Positions 7,943 to 16,994 are shown, counted from the stretch's first letter. The stretch is 64,000 nt of DNA from Candidatus Defluviilinea gracilis (GCA_016716235.1 JADJWS010000007.1:186001-250000); one strand, 5' to 3'. Made by a program: numbers and translations. Notes: generated by a model from the sequence alone, not told the origin.

Positions 7943-8578
7943 ATGAGCCCTGTTCAAAAAGCCGGTCTATATTACCCCAATAAATTTGGTTTGATCACGA
8001 TCAAGTCGCTCGAGGAAGTGATGGGCAAGAATGGCCTGAACGCCATCCTCAACCTCGCGGGTATGAATAACTACATCGACAATTACCCTGCCGATAACCT
8101 GGATAAGGGATTCGATTTCGGCGAACTCTCCGCCATCGGCAGCGCGTTGGAGGATATGTACGGTCCGCGCGGCGGGCGTGGGCTGGCGCTGCGCGCCGGT
8201 CGCGCCACCTTTTCAGACGCGTTGAAAAACTTTGGCGCTCTCGCCGGCGCGGCAGACCTTGCTTTTGTGGTGCTTCCACTGCAAGCCAAATTAAAGATCG
8301 GCATTCCGGCGGTGGCGAAGATCTTCTCGCAGTTAAGCGACCAGCACAGCACGGTGGAAGAAAAAGATACCGAATTCATTTACACCATCCATAAATGCCC
8401 GTGTTGTTGGGGGCGCAAGAACGCGGATAAGCCGGTGTGTTACCTTGCCACAGGTTTATTACAGGAAGCGCTCAAGTGGGTGTCCGGCGGCAATGAGTTT
8501 CGCGTCAACGAGTCGAAGTGTGTTGCCGTTGGCGATGCCGTTTGCGAGTTCGTCATTCAAAAAGAACCGATTGCCTGA
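7943..8578 (+). CDS. V4R-domain sensor-like protein
   Basis: A 211-residue protein resembling the 4-vinyl-reductase (V4R) family of small-molecule-binding domains. The C-terminal third has the typical Cys-rich block (CPCCWGRKNADKPVC) followed by a helix and ESKCVAVGDAVCEF. The N-terminal half (IKSLEEVMGKNGLNAIL) also matches V4R-type proteins. The clustered Cys residues suggest metal or heme/redox ligand binding, which is inference. It lies 12 bases after the roadblock gene and 11 before a response regulator, so it is probably a sensor in the same pathway. Confidence 0.8.
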   Translation: MSPVQKAGLYYPNKFGLITIKSLEEVMGKNGLNAILNLAGMNNYIDNYPADNLDKGFDFGELSAIGSALEDMYGPRGGRGLALRAGRATFSDALKNFGALAGAADLAFVVLPLQAKLKIGIPAVAKIFSQLSDQHSTVEEKDTEFIYTIHKCPCCWGRKNADKPVCYLATGLLQEALKWVSGGNEFRVNESKCVAVGDAVCEFVIQKEPIA

Positions 8579-8589
8579 TCGGGGGCGTT

Positions 8590-9444
8590 GTGGCTGAAGC
8601 CAAATCGAAGATCCTTATCGTCGAGGATGATCTCGATATTGCCGAAATGTTGAACGCCTATTTTCGCGTTCAAGGCTATGAAGTCTTTACCGTCAATTGG
8701 GGGGAGGACGGCGTGCGCGCCGCGCAAACGGTACTGCCAAATTTGATTATCCTCGATATTCGTCTGCCGGATATCGACGGCTTTGAAGTTGCCCGCCGGG
8801 TGCGCGAAGACCGCCGTACCAATGAAATCCCCATTATTTTCCTGACTGAAAAGCGCGACCGTTCCGACATCTTGCAAGGTCTCGAGGTCGGCGCGGACGA
8901 TTATATCACCAAGCCGTTCGATGTGCAGGAACTGCGCCTGCGCGTGCGAAATTCTCTTAAGCGCGTGAGTCAGGCGTCGCTGACGAACCCTGTGAGCGGT
9001 CTACCCGAAGGCGCCCTTGTGGATGAAAAGTTGTCCGATGTGGTGCACAAGTCCGGGCTATCGCTCTTGCATATTTCCATCGCCAATTTACAGGTTTTCA
9101 GGGAAGCGTATGGATTTGTCGCGTCCGACGATGTGTTGCGCGCCATCAGCCTGATGATCTCGAACGCTTTGAAAGAAACAGGTTCCGCTGACGATTTCCT
9201 TGGGCATATTAGCCCCTCTGATTTTGTTGTTGTGCTTTCGCCGGAGACTCGCGTTGCGTTCCAGGAGAAGATCAACTCCAGATTGCAACAATCCCTCGAT
9301 TATTTCTATCCGCTCAATGACCGCGAGCAGGCTTCGAAAAGCAAAAACCGATTAGCAATTCGCGTCAGTGAAGTGCCCGCTGTTTTTGGCAAATATTCCT
9401 CGGTGGAACAGTTGAAGAAGGAATTGCTCAGCAGGAGCCAGTGA
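8590..9444 (+). CDS. Response regulator with a degenerate GGDEF-like output domain
   Basis: A 284-residue protein starting at GTG 8590. Residues 1-125 form a receiver domain: acidic pair EDD near residue 12, phospho-acceptor Asp in LIILDIRLPD near 57, and the Lys of ITKPFD near 107. The remainder follows the GGDEF fold (HISIANLQVFREAYG, then a helix) but the active-site loop reads GHISPSDF instead of GG(D/E)EF, so it should not make cyclic di-GMP. It may bind a ligand or partner instead. It is third in the roadblock/V4R operon. Confidence 0.82.
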   Translation: MAEAKSKILIVEDDLDIAEMLNAYFRVQGYEVFTVNWGEDGVRAAQTVLPNLIILDIRLPDIDGFEVARRVREDRRTNEIPIIFLTEKRDRSDILQGLEVGADDYITKPFDVQELRLRVRNSLKRVSQASLTNPVSGLPEGALVDEKLSDVVHKSGLSLLHISIANLQVFREAYGFVASDDVLRAISLMISNALKETGSADDFLGHISPSDFVVVLSPETRVAFQEKINSRLQQSLDYFYPLNDREQASKSKNRLAIRVSEVPAVFGKYSSVEQLKKELLSRSQ

Positions 9445-9472
9445 TCTTGTAAAGTTCTTTATGTTCATAGCC

Positions 9473-9506
9473 AAAGCGGAGCCCTTATCGCTCCGCTTTG
9501 TGTTTT
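9473..9506. terminator. Terminator between convergent receiver gene and rsmA
   Basis: Stem AAAGCGGAG / CTCCGCTTT with a nine-base loop, then GTGTTTT. The hairpin overlaps the last codons of rsmA. Confidence 0.6.
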
Positions 9507-10336
9507 CCATATAGCGCGCAAAGTGTTCGCCATTCGTCCAGGCTCAGAGTTTCCGCCCGGCGCATTGGGTCGATGCCGGCTCGGTTGAGGAGTTCGACGA
9601 TCTCTGTGGTGGATTTGCGCAACCCCGCGGATAGAGAGTTTCGCAACGTTTTTCGTTTTTGAGCGAAGCCCGCCTTGCTCAGCTTGAAAAATAGACCGAG
9701 CGATGGTTCTTCGATGTACGGGGTCGGGTAAATCTCCACCGTCAATATAGCTGAATCAACGCCTGGCGCGGGAAAGAACGCGCTGGAGGGAATTTTTGCC
9801 GCAAGGCGGGGGATTCCGTAAACCTGCACGCTTAATGCCAACAGACTCAGATCGCCCGGCTGGGCGCAAATCCGTTCTGCCACTTCTTTTTGAATGGTAA
9901 GCACGATCCTGCGCGGCTTGTTTTTGCTTTCCAGCAAGTGACGGATGATCGCTGAGGTGATGTAGTAGGGGATATTTGCCACCACAAGATATTCGGGTTG
10001 GTGGACCAACTCGTCGGGCGCGATGTCAAGAATGTTCCCATGTACCACGCGGATATTTCGATGGGGGGCGGTGATCTCTTCAAGCGGGCGAAGCAATCGC
10101 TCGTCCAGTTCGACCGCTACCACTTCCCGGGCAGATGCGGCGAGGTGGCGCGTCAGGCTACCCAGACCGGGACCGACTTCCAACACCGTGTCGGTCGGTT
10201 GAATTTCTGCCGTTTGCGCGATGAGTTCGAGGGCGCGCGGGTCTTGCAGGAAATTTTGTCCGAGCGATTTATTCGCGCGAAGCCCAAATCGCTTCAAAAC
10301 GGCGGAAACATTGAGCGGAGGAATGTTCATGGGCAA
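9485..10336 (-). CDS. rsmA: 16S rRNA dimethyladenosine transferase
   Basis: A 283-residue RsmA/KsgA, dimethylating two adjacent adenines near the 3' end of 16S rRNA. Visible are KSLGQNFLQDP near residue 18, the SAM motif LEVGPGLGSLTRHLA near 52, and the catalytic NIPYY near 122. It overlaps the end of the LCP gene by ten bases and is last of a three-gene unit with the G5/3D lipoprotein gene. That recalls the yabE-rnmV-ksgA order of Firmicutes. Confidence 0.95.
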   Translation of the reverse strand: MPMNIPPLNVSAVLKRFGLRANKSLGQNFLQDPRALELIAQTAEIQPTDTVLEVGPGLGSLTRHLAASAREVVAVELDERLLRPLEEITAPHRNIRVVHGNILDIAPDELVHQPEYLVVANIPYYITSAIIRHLLESKNKPRRIVLTIQKEVAERICAQPGDLSLLALSVQVYGIPRLAAKIPSSAFFPAPGVDSAILTVEIYPTPYIEEPSLGLFFKLSKAGFAQKRKTLRNSLSAGLRKSTTEIVELLNRAGIDPMRRAETLSLDEWRTLCALYGKHKAER

Positions 10337-11463
10337 AACGGCACCTCCTCGCTCGAGGCTTCGGCGGACACGCTGGCAGTTTGCCAGGCGCCTTCGTTGA
10401 ACTGATGGACATATTCGCGCAGGATCTCAAAATCCGTTTTGAGGATCGAAATGTTCTTGCCGAAGACCGGGTCGAACTCGCGCGTTTGCACGAAAAGGGT
10501 TTGAGGGAAACCCACGAAGCGAATGTTGCTCGTTTGGATTTGCGCGCCGAGGCAAGCCAGGTCGCTGATCTGCGCCGGGCTGAGATCGGTCTGGATGTTA
10601 TCCCTGAAGGCTTGTACCAATTCTGGAATATCCTTTATAACTTCCGGGCTGGTCAGTTGGTCGCGCAACGCGCATAGCACGCGGTTTTGATTCTCTGCGC
10701 GGGCGAACCCTCCCTCGATGCGGATGCGAGCCAGCGTGAGAGCGCGGTCGCCCATCAAGTGAAGTTGCCCGGCGGGGAAGACCAGCCGATCGCTCAAGTC
10801 TTCCCCGGTTCGCCCGTCCACAGGTTCGGGCAGGTAGACGTCGATGCCGCCGACCGCATTTACGATATTGACAAACGTTTTCATGTTGATCGCCGCGTAG
10901 TGATCGATGCGCGCGCCGAAGTTGAGCGCCAGCGTGCGGGCAAGCAGACCGGGTCCTTGCGCGGGATCGTTTGTGTATTTAAAGCCTGGATTCCCGTAGA
11001 GGTACGCTTGATTTAATTTTTCATGTGTCTGCCCGTCGAGATTGTCGGCAATGTCGGGGATCTCCACCCACAAATCGCGCGGAAATTCGAGGATGGTGAC
11101 AGTTTCGTTCACGAAGTCTACACGCGCAAGGCGGATCACATCGGCAAGCCCGTAGTTGTACGAGTCGGCGCGGGCGTCACTGCCGATAAGAAGAATGTGC
11201 ATGATCGGCGTTTCACTACACTGCGCGGGCTGGGTGGCGGCTGAATTGGCTGAATCAACTGTAATGGCGGAGAGTGGCGTTTTCGTCGCGCGGAGATCTG
11301 GAGTCCACGTGGCGGGGAGCGCGAAGGGAGTCCACGTCGGTAACTGCAACGAAGGTCCGAGCGGGGCGCTCCATTTCTTGGTGTAGAGCGAATACACCGC
11401 GCTTGATAACAAGATGGCGATAATGAATAACAGCATTAAGGCGGTTTTCTGCGGGCGGTTCAC
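10327..11463 (-). CDS. LytR-CpsA-Psr (LCP) family cell-wall glycopolymer ligase
   Basis: A 378-residue type II membrane protein: a single N-terminal helix (about residues 7-26), a short linker, then an extracytoplasmic LCP domain. Visible motifs are LLIGSDAR near residue 92, RLARVDF, FPRDLWVEIP near 125, and a central NAVGGIDVYLPEPV. LCP enzymes transfer lipid-linked polymers to peptidoglycan, or to proteins in some species. It starts three bases after the preceding gene and overlaps rsmA, so all three are probably cotranscribed. Confidence 0.92.
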   Translation of the reverse strand: MNRPQKTALMLLFIIAILLSSAVYSLYTKKWSAPLGPSLQLPTWTPFALPATWTPDLRATKTPLSAITVDSANSAATQPAQCSETPIMHILLIGSDARADSYNYGLADVIRLARVDFVNETVTILEFPRDLWVEIPDIADNLDGQTHEKLNQAYLYGNPGFKYTNDPAQGPGLLARTLALNFGARIDHYAAINMKTFVNIVNAVGGIDVYLPEPVDGRTGEDLSDRLVFPAGQLHLMGDRALTLARIRIEGGFARAENQNRVLCALRDQLTSPEVIKDIPELVQAFRDNIQTDLSPAQISDLACLGAQIQTSNIRFVGFPQTLFVQTREFDPVFGKNISILKTDFEILREYVHQFNEGAWQTASVSAEASSEEVPFCP

Positions 11464-11466
11464 AAA

Positions 11467-12666
11467 TTATTCCAACACATAAATAATATTTGGGGGTACG
11501 GGCGTGAGGAAATATACGGTCACCCACGAACTCCATGGCATAAAATCGTTGTCACTGTAGGCAACGTCGATCCATGGCTTGCCGATACAACCTCCACAGA
11601 CATCTGCCACGGTTGCGAAGCCGTAGCCGGGGATGAAGAGTTGTTGCCCGCCCATGCTCAAGTACCAATCGTATTTCATGCCCGCCACGCCTTTTTGCAC
11701 GGTTGCCCCGCTGGAGGTTCCGTGATAACAACGGTCTCCGCCCGAGCGGCACGGCGAATAAGAAGTCACATACATTTGCGCGGCGCGCCAGTATTCGATG
11801 GTCACGCCATCCACAACCGCCGTCTTGATCTCGATCTTCGTTCCGTATCCGACCACGCGGTTTTCAGGTTGGCGCACAACGGTCTCTTCTTCGGTGATGC
11901 GCGAAATTTCGTTTCCATCTTCGTAGCGGATGCGGATACGTTGAACGGTCAGCCCGGTTTCGCCGGGGTGCAAGACTTGAGTCTGATCGAGCGGCACATC
12001 CGCCGAGGCGACGAATTCGCTCGTGTAGGGAATCGGCTTTTGCGCGAGGATCACCGACTCGGAGACTCGCGCCACTTTGATCTGCCCATCCGCCGGTAGC
12101 GCTTCATTTTCCGACGGGATGCTGTAATCGCCTCCGATCAGGGGAATCCCAGCCCCAGCCAGCGCTTCTCCGATCGTTTGGGCGGGGGAGGCGGTTGTGA
12201 TCGCTTTACCGTTCGAGGTAATGACGAGAGGATGCGTTTGATAAATGGTTAGAGGAGATTGGAGATTGGAGATTGGAAGTTGGATCGATTGACTGAGAGC
12301 GTCTCCGGAGTGAATCTGTATCCCTGCTTCATGCATGGCTTCGCCAATTGTAAAGGCGGAGGTTTGAAACATATATTGCTCTTGAGGAGTGGAGATGGCG
12401 ACTGGGACCGCCCGGCGAATTTGAAGAGTAATAGGAAATTCCGCGAGTGGGCGGTCGCCCGCCAAAGGTATGCCGTTGACCAGAATGCTGTCTTCCGGCG
12501 CGAGAGAAATTCCCGCATCGGAAAGAATAGAAACCGGGATGCGTTCGTCAGTGTAAAGCGCGAGGATCTGGTCGCCGTCAATCACTGTGACGGTCTGCGA
12601 AGCGGCTGGCTGGCAGGCGGCGAGGAGGAAACTCAGCAACGCAGTCTTCAGGATGGATGTTCTCAT
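11467..12666 (-). CDS. G5/3D-domain lipoprotein (YabE/resuscitation-factor type)
   Basis: A 399-residue exported protein. The lipobox LLAAC at residues 14-18 predicts a lipoprotein. Two or three DUF348 ubiquitin-like repeats follow, then a G5 domain (IPYTSEFVASADVPLDQTQV ... ENRVVGYGT) near residue 205-285, and a C-terminal 3D domain with the Asp residues in GFATVADVCGG, WIDVAY and SDNDF. 3D domains resemble MltA-type lytic transglycosylases. A short GGAGATT tandem repeat inside the coding sequence encodes QLPISNLQSP. First gene of the unit leading to rsmA. Confidence 0.88.
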   Translation of the reverse strand: MRTSILKTALLSFLLAACQPAASQTVTVIDGDQILALYTDERIPVSILSDAGISLAPEDSILVNGIPLAGDRPLAEFPITLQIRRAVPVAISTPQEQYMFQTSAFTIGEAMHEAGIQIHSGDALSQSIQLPISNLQSPLTIYQTHPLVITSNGKAITTASPAQTIGEALAGAGIPLIGGDYSIPSENEALPADGQIKVARVSESVILAQKPIPYTSEFVASADVPLDQTQVLHPGETGLTVQRIRIRYEDGNEISRITEEETVVRQPENRVVGYGTKIEIKTAVVDGVTIEYWRAAQMYVTSYSPCRSGGDRCYHGTSSGATVQKGVAGMKYDWYLSMGGQQLFIPGYGFATVADVCGGCIGKPWIDVAYSDNDFMPWSSWVTVYFLTPVPPNIIYVLE

Positions 12667-12791
12667 AAATCGAATCGTTTCGGTAAATGCTTGTTCGCAA
12701 TTTTACCAGTTTGATGAACCGCAAATATTTTGTAAGAAACCCTGTCTGAAACAACATGGGACGCTGAGTTACATTGGCAAACGTTCTTGAA

Positions 12792-13523
12792 TCATTTGCG
12801 ATCTGGCGCGTTTTGCCATTTCTGCTCGCTGGTTATGAACACGATCGTCAACGCCACCCACGCGACAACCTGCGCCAGTCGAATTCCGCCGAGGATCAAT
12901 GTGCTATCGGCGCGGAAGGCTTCGAGGAAGAGATGCGCCCCAGCAGTGAGCGCGGTGAAATTGAGAAAAAGCGCGCCGGGGGATAATTCTGATTTGCGAA
13001 ACCAGATGATGCCAAAAATAATCAGCGATGCGATCAACTCGTAGATTTGAGTTGGATGCCGCGTCGCGTTCCATAAGTCAATGCCCCAGGGGAGAGTGGT
13101 GGGACTGCCGAAGGCTGTCCCTGCGGCGAGGTGGGAGAGGTGGAGCCCGATGGCGAGGGCGGCGAGGACGGGTGTGAGGGCGTCGAGAGCGTTCCAGAGT
13201 GAGAGGTTTTGTTTTTTGCCGTAAATGATTCCGATGAGAAGCCCCGTAACGATACCACTTGTTGAGTCGAACAAGTCAACGTTTAGGGAGAAGATGTTGA
13301 GCGGCGAATCGGCGAACGCGGAGTAATTTGCCAGCGCGAAGAGAATCCGCCCGCCGAGGAGGTAGCCGAACAGACTGTAGAAGACGAGGTTGTTGAGCGC
13401 GTCTTTCGAGACGCCGTGACGCTCTGTCCGTTTTTCGGCGAGGGCGAGTCCGATCCAGAGGGCGGCGACGAGGAGGATGAGGTCGCGGGGAGGGGCGAAG
13501 AGGGTGCGGAAGGATTCGATCAT
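12792..13523 (-). CDS. lgt: Prolipoprotein diacylglyceryl transferase-like membrane protein
   Basis: A 243-residue polytopic protein with about seven hydrophobic segments. It shows the Lgt layout: GGRILFALANY, the GLHLSHLAAGTAFG block where canonical Lgt has its signature GRxGNF, and RHPTQIYE near residue 157, the most conserved Lgt motif. Lgt adds diacylglycerol to the lipobox Cys; lipobox proteins occur here (11467..12666 and 54907..55362). The signature block is divergent, so substrate or activity may differ. The symbol is given with reserve. Confidence 0.75.
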   Translation of the reverse strand: MIESFRTLFAPPRDLILLVAALWIGLALAEKRTERHGVSKDALNNLVFYSLFGYLLGGRILFALANYSAFADSPLNIFSLNVDLFDSTSGIVTGLLIGIIYGKKQNLSLWNALDALTPVLAALAIGLHLSHLAAGTAFGSPTTLPWGIDLWNATRHPTQIYELIASLIIFGIIWFRKSELSPGALFLNFTALTAGAHLFLEAFRADSTLILGGIRLAQVVAWVALTIVFITSEQKWQNAPDRK

Positions 13524-13530
13524 GGCTTAA

Positions 13531-13712
13531 GATTTTTGTACACGGATTTCACGGATCGCACGGAATTATCTGTAAAATCACGGAAGGCATCCGTGCCCCA
13601 TAAAATGTTAGACCTTTTGCGTTAGTGCTTGTAGGGCGGGTTTTCAACCCGCCATTCATCAACATCAAGAGGGTGTCAGGCTAAAAGCCTGACACTACGA
13701 TTGACTCAGGAC
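13531..13712. repeat. Intergenic cluster of dispersed repeats
   Basis: A CACGGATTTCACGGATCGCACGG tract (split here as CACGGATTTCACGGA plus TCGCACGG), a hairpin GGCGGGTTTTCAACCCGCC, and a hairpin GTGTCAGGCTAAAAGCCTGACAC ending in TAC. No gene is seen. All three motif types recur elsewhere in the window. Confidence 0.6.
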
Positions 13713-13718
13713 GGAATG

Positions 13719-14261
13719 TCACTTCAATATTTCCTCCACCCTCGTCCTCAACAACGCCTCTGCCATCGGTCCGCCGATGACGACTTCGTTGATGATTCCT
13801 GCGCGGGTGATGAAGAACGAGGAAGGGAGTGAGCGGAGTTGATACGCGCGACCAACCACAGCAGATTCATCGAGCAGGATGGGGAAGGTGAGTCCGTGCT
13901 CTTGGATGAACGGCATAACAGCAGAGGCGTCGTCTTGATAAGTCATGTTGATCGCAAGGACAACAAGCCCTTCGTCTTTATATTCGTTATACACTTTTTC
14001 TATCGCGGGCATCTCCGCGCGGCACGGCGGACACCACGTTGCCCAAAGATTGATCAACACGGCTTGCCCGCGTAGATCGGAGAGGCGAATTGTTTTGCCA
14101 TCGGTGGTTGGCAAAGAAAAGTCGGGGGCGAGAAAACCTTGATGGGGCGCGGCAGTTGTCCCTGCGAAAGAAGCGGCGTTTTTATCCGCGCTGAGAAAAA
14201 TCCACACGAGTCCGAGAATCAAAATGACAGCGTATGCGAATCGTCGTTGAGTTGCGTTCAT
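13719..14261 (-). CDS. TlpA/ResA-like membrane-anchored thiol-disulfide oxidoreductase
   Basis: A 180-residue protein with an N-terminal anchor (residues 8-24, YAVILILGLVWIFLSA) and an extracytoplasmic thioredoxin fold of the AhpC/TSA-Redoxin class. The active site is WCPPC within NLWATWCPPCRAEMP near residue 72, and a cis-Pro region SLPSSFF near 148. Likely roles are disulfide reduction or cytochrome c maturation. It is divergent from tkt. Confidence 0.88.
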   Translation of the reverse strand: MNATQRRFAYAVILILGLVWIFLSADKNAASFAGTTAAPHQGFLAPDFSLPTTDGKTIRLSDLRGQAVLINLWATWCPPCRAEMPAIEKVYNEYKDEGLVVLAINMTYQDDASAVMPFIQEHGLTFPILLDESAVVGRAYQLRSLPSSFFITRAGIINEVVIGGPMAEALLRTRVEEILK

Positions 14262-14371
14262 GTTCGATTCAATTCTACGCGGATTTGCTTTTCAGGTCGA
14301 GTTAAGATTTGTTTATCATGCGCTAAAACTACGATGGTACAATTTGAAGAAATAAAATCGTCAGGGATACT

Positions 14372-16342
14372 ATGACAAACGATCTTCAAACACGCGCGAT
14401 CAACACATTACGATTCCTTTCGGCGGATGCCGTGCAGAAAGCCAACTCGGGTCACCCCGGACTTCCGATGGGCGCGGCGGCGATGGCTTTCACCATTTGG
14501 ACGCGGCACCTGCGGCACAATCCGCGCAACCCAAAGTGGATGGGACGCGACCGCTTCATTCTCTCGGGCGGACATGGTTCAATGCTTTTGTATTCGCTCC
14601 TCCATTTGACCGGGTACGACGTGAGCCTCGACAACATCAAGAACTTCCGCCAGTTCGGGAGCATCACGCCGGGTCATCCTGAGCATGGACTCACGCCCGG
14701 CGTCGAAGTGACGACCGGTCCGCTCGGGCAGGGATTCGCGCAAGGCGTGGGCATGGCAATTGCGGCGACTCATTTAGCCGCGCTATTCAACAAACCCAAC
14801 TATGATCTCATTCAATCGTACATTTACGGCATCGTCACCGACGGCGACTTGATGGAGGGTATTTCATCGGAAGCCGCGTCGCTGGCGGGACATCTGCAAT
14901 TGGGGCGGATCATTTATTTGTACGACGATAATCACATCTCGATTGACGGCTCTACAAATTTAGCGTTCACTGAAAATCGCGCCGCGCGTTTTGAAGCGTA
15001 TGGCTGGCATGTGCAAAAAATTGACGATGGCAACGATGTGGAGATGATTGACAAAGCCATTCAGAATGCGAAGAAAGACCCGCGCCCCTCGATCATCATG
15101 TGTCGCACCATCATCGGTTTCGGCGCGCCGCACAGGCAAGGGACATCCAAAGCGCACGGTGAACCGCTGGGTGATGAGGAACTGAATGCCGCAAAAGAAA
15201 ATTTGGGCTGGCCCCTTGAGCCGCACTTCTTCATCCCCGACGATGTGTTGGCGTTCTTCCGCAAAGCCGTGGAAACAGGGCGCGAGCGCGAGATCGATTG
15301 GAAGATGAAACTCGAAGCGTACGGGCGGTTGAATCCGCAGTTGGGTTCTGAGTTGAATCGCCGCATCGCTGGCAAACTCCCCGATGGTTGGGATGCGAAC
15401 CTTCCAACATTCCCCGCCGACGCAAAGGGCATGGCGACGCGCGCGTCGTCGGGCAAGTTGATCAACGCGCTCGCGCCGATCCTGCCCGAACTCATCGGCG
15501 GCTCGGCAGATTTGGCTCCCTCGAACAACACCATGATAGACGGAAGCCCATCGTTCCAAAAAGAATCGCCCGAGGGACGCAACTTCCACTTCGGTGTGCG
15601 CGAACACGCGATGGGCGCGGCATTGAATGGCATGAATTTGTTCGGCGGCGTGATCGCGTATGGCGGCACATTCCTGATCTTCTCCGATTACATGAAGCCT
15701 GCCATTCGCCTCGCCGCCATTTCACACGCTCCTTCGATTTTTATCTACACACACGACTCGGTCGGACTTGGCGAAGATGGTCCGACTCATCAGCCCATTG
15801 AGCAACTCGCCGCATTGAGAGCGATTCCCAACATGGTGACGATTCGCCCCGCCGATGCGAACGAAGTCCGCGAGGCGTGGAAGGTTGCCATCTCGCGCCG
15901 CAACGGACCGACCGCGCTGGTTCTCACTCGTCAAGCATTGCCCACGCTCCCCGTACGACAAACTTCCAGTTTGTCTAAAGGCGCGTATGTGTTGCAAGAC
16001 TATGGAACCCCCGAAATTATCTTGATGGCAACAGGTTCGGAGGTCAGTTTGATCTTCGACGCCGCGCAGAAACTTCATGAGGAAGGGAAAGGCGTACGCG
16101 TGGTTTCATTCCCCTCTTGGGAGTTGTTCGAGAAACAAGACGAAGCATACAAAGAATCTGTGTTGCCGAAAAACATCACGAAGAGACTCGCCGTCGAAGC
16201 AGGAGCCAGCCTCGGCTGGGAGCGATACGCCAAGTCCACGCTGTGTATTGACCACTACGGCGCGTCCGCTCCGTATAAGGTCATCTTTGAGAAGTTTGGG
16301 TTTACGGTGGAGAATGTTGTGGCGCGCGCTAAGGCGCTTTAA
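14372..16342 (+). CDS. tkt: Transketolase
   Basis: A 656-residue thiamine-diphosphate enzyme moving two-carbon units in the non-oxidative pentose phosphate pathway. Visible are the N-terminal NSGHPGLPMG, the ThDP signature GDGDL(M) read as TDGDLMEG near residue 157, and HDSVGLGEDGPTHQP near 465. A perfect hairpin (GACAAACT TCC AGTTTGTC, 15957..15975) lies in frame and encodes QTSSLS just after ALPTLPV, looking like an inserted repeat. Start ATG 14372 is preceded by CAGGGATACT, a weak site. First gene of the sugar-phosphate cluster. Confidence 0.95.
   Translation: MTNDLQTRAINTLRFLSADAVQKANSGHPGLPMGAAAMAFTIWTRHLRHNPRNPKWMGRDRFILSGGHGSMLLYSLLHLTGYDVSLDNIKNFRQFGSITPGHPEHGLTPGVEVTTGPLGQGFAQGVGMAIAATHLAALFNKPNYDLIQSYIYGIVTDGDLMEGISSEAASLAGHLQLGRIIYLYDDNHISIDGSTNLAFTENRAARFEAYGWHVQKIDDGNDVEMIDKAIQNAKKDPRPSIIMCRTIIGFGAPHRQGTSKAHGEPLGDEELNAAKENLGWPLEPHFFIPDDVLAFFRKAVETGREREIDWKMKLEAYGRLNPQLGSELNRRIAGKLPDGWDANLPTFPADAKGMATRASSGKLINALAPILPELIGGSADLAPSNNTMIDGSPSFQKESPEGRNFHFGVREHAMGAALNGMNLFGGVIAYGGTFLIFSDYMKPAIRLAAISHAPSIFIYTHDSVGLGEDGPTHQPIEQLAALRAIPNMVTIRPADANEVREAWKVAISRRNGPTALVLTRQALPTLPVRQTSSLSKGAYVLQDYGTPEIILMATGSEVSLIFDAAQKLHEEGKGVRVVSFPSWELFEKQDEAYKESVLPKNITKRLAVEAGASLGWERYAKSTLCIDHYGASAPYKVIFEKFGFTVENVVARAKAL
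15957..15975. repeat. Palindrome inside tkt
   Basis: GACAAACT, TCC, AGTTTGTC: a perfect eight-base stem inside the coding region, in a loop between the pyrimidine-binding and C-terminal domains of transketolase. Confidence 0.5.
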
Positions 16343-16515
16343 ACACAAAGGACACAAAGAGCACGAAGGTGGGTTGAGTGATGGTTTTGGTGTTGGCTCT
16401 TGAGTTTGGTTTTGAAGGATTTTGTCGTAAGGATTGGTTGAAAGAAAGTCTGAATGAAATCACCACGTTGCGCCACTTAAAACCTTAGTGACCTTTGTGT
16501 CCTTCGTGGTAAAAA
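16343..16515. repeat. Inverted pair of CACAAAGGACACAAAG-type repeats
   Basis: AAACACAAAGGACACAAAGA begins the region, and near 16487-16510 its relative occurs in reverse (CCTTTGTGTCCTTCGTGGT). No gene between tkt and rpiB. The same family is seen near 60081..60157. Confidence 0.6.
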
Positions 16516-16529
16516 AGGTTGTAACCAAA

Positions 16530-16994
16530 ATGAAAATCGCCATTGGATTTGACCATGCGGGCTTCCCGCTCAAACAAACTGTTCTTGACGCCGTGCGCAA
16601 AGCGGGGCATGAACCGATTGACAAAGGTACAGACTCCACAGCGAGCGTGGACTTTCCCGATTTCGCCGAGAAAGTGGGACGCGCCATCCAGAGCGGCGAA
16701 GCGGAACGCGGAATCCTGTGTTGCGGATCGGGCATCGGCGCGTGCATCGCCGCGAACAAGATGAAAGGCGTGTACGCGTCCATTTGCCATGACACATACT
16801 CCGCCGCGCAGGGAGTATCCCACGACGATATGAACGTCCTTTGCCTCGGCGGTCGCGTCATCGGACCTGAACTTGCCAATGCGCTTATCCTCGCGTTTTT
16901 AGGCGCAGAGTATCAGGGGAATAAGGAGGGAGGGGAGAGGTTGGCGAGGAGAGTGGGGAAGATTCGTAAATTGGAAGATGAAGCAGGAAGATAG
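16530..16994 (+). CDS. rpiB: Ribose-5-phosphate isomerase B
   Basis: A 154-residue RpiB/LacAB-family isomerase interconverting ribose 5-phosphate and ribulose 5-phosphate. Visible are MKIAIGFDHAG at the start, the catalytic Cys motif CCGSGIGACIAANK near residue 66, and HDTYSAAQGVSHDDMNVL near 90. ATG 16530 matches the family N-terminus. The last 15 residues lie in a 26-base sequence repeated 356 bases downstream (see 17307..17332), and the C-terminus (RKLEDEAGR) may have been altered by that event. Confidence 0.94.
   Translation: MKIAIGFDHAGFPLKQTVLDAVRKAGHEPIDKGTDSTASVDFPDFAEKVGRAIQSGEAERGILCCGSGIGACIAANKMKGVYASICHDTYSAAQGVSHDDMNVLCLGGRVIGPELANALILAFLGAEYQGNKEGGERLARRVGKIRKLEDEAGR
16951..16976 (+). 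repeat. Direct repeat, copy 1 (3' end of rpiB)
   Basis: 26 bases starting GAGTGGGGAAGATTC and ending AAATTGGAA. Copy 2 at 17307..17332 differs at one base. Confidence 0.8.
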
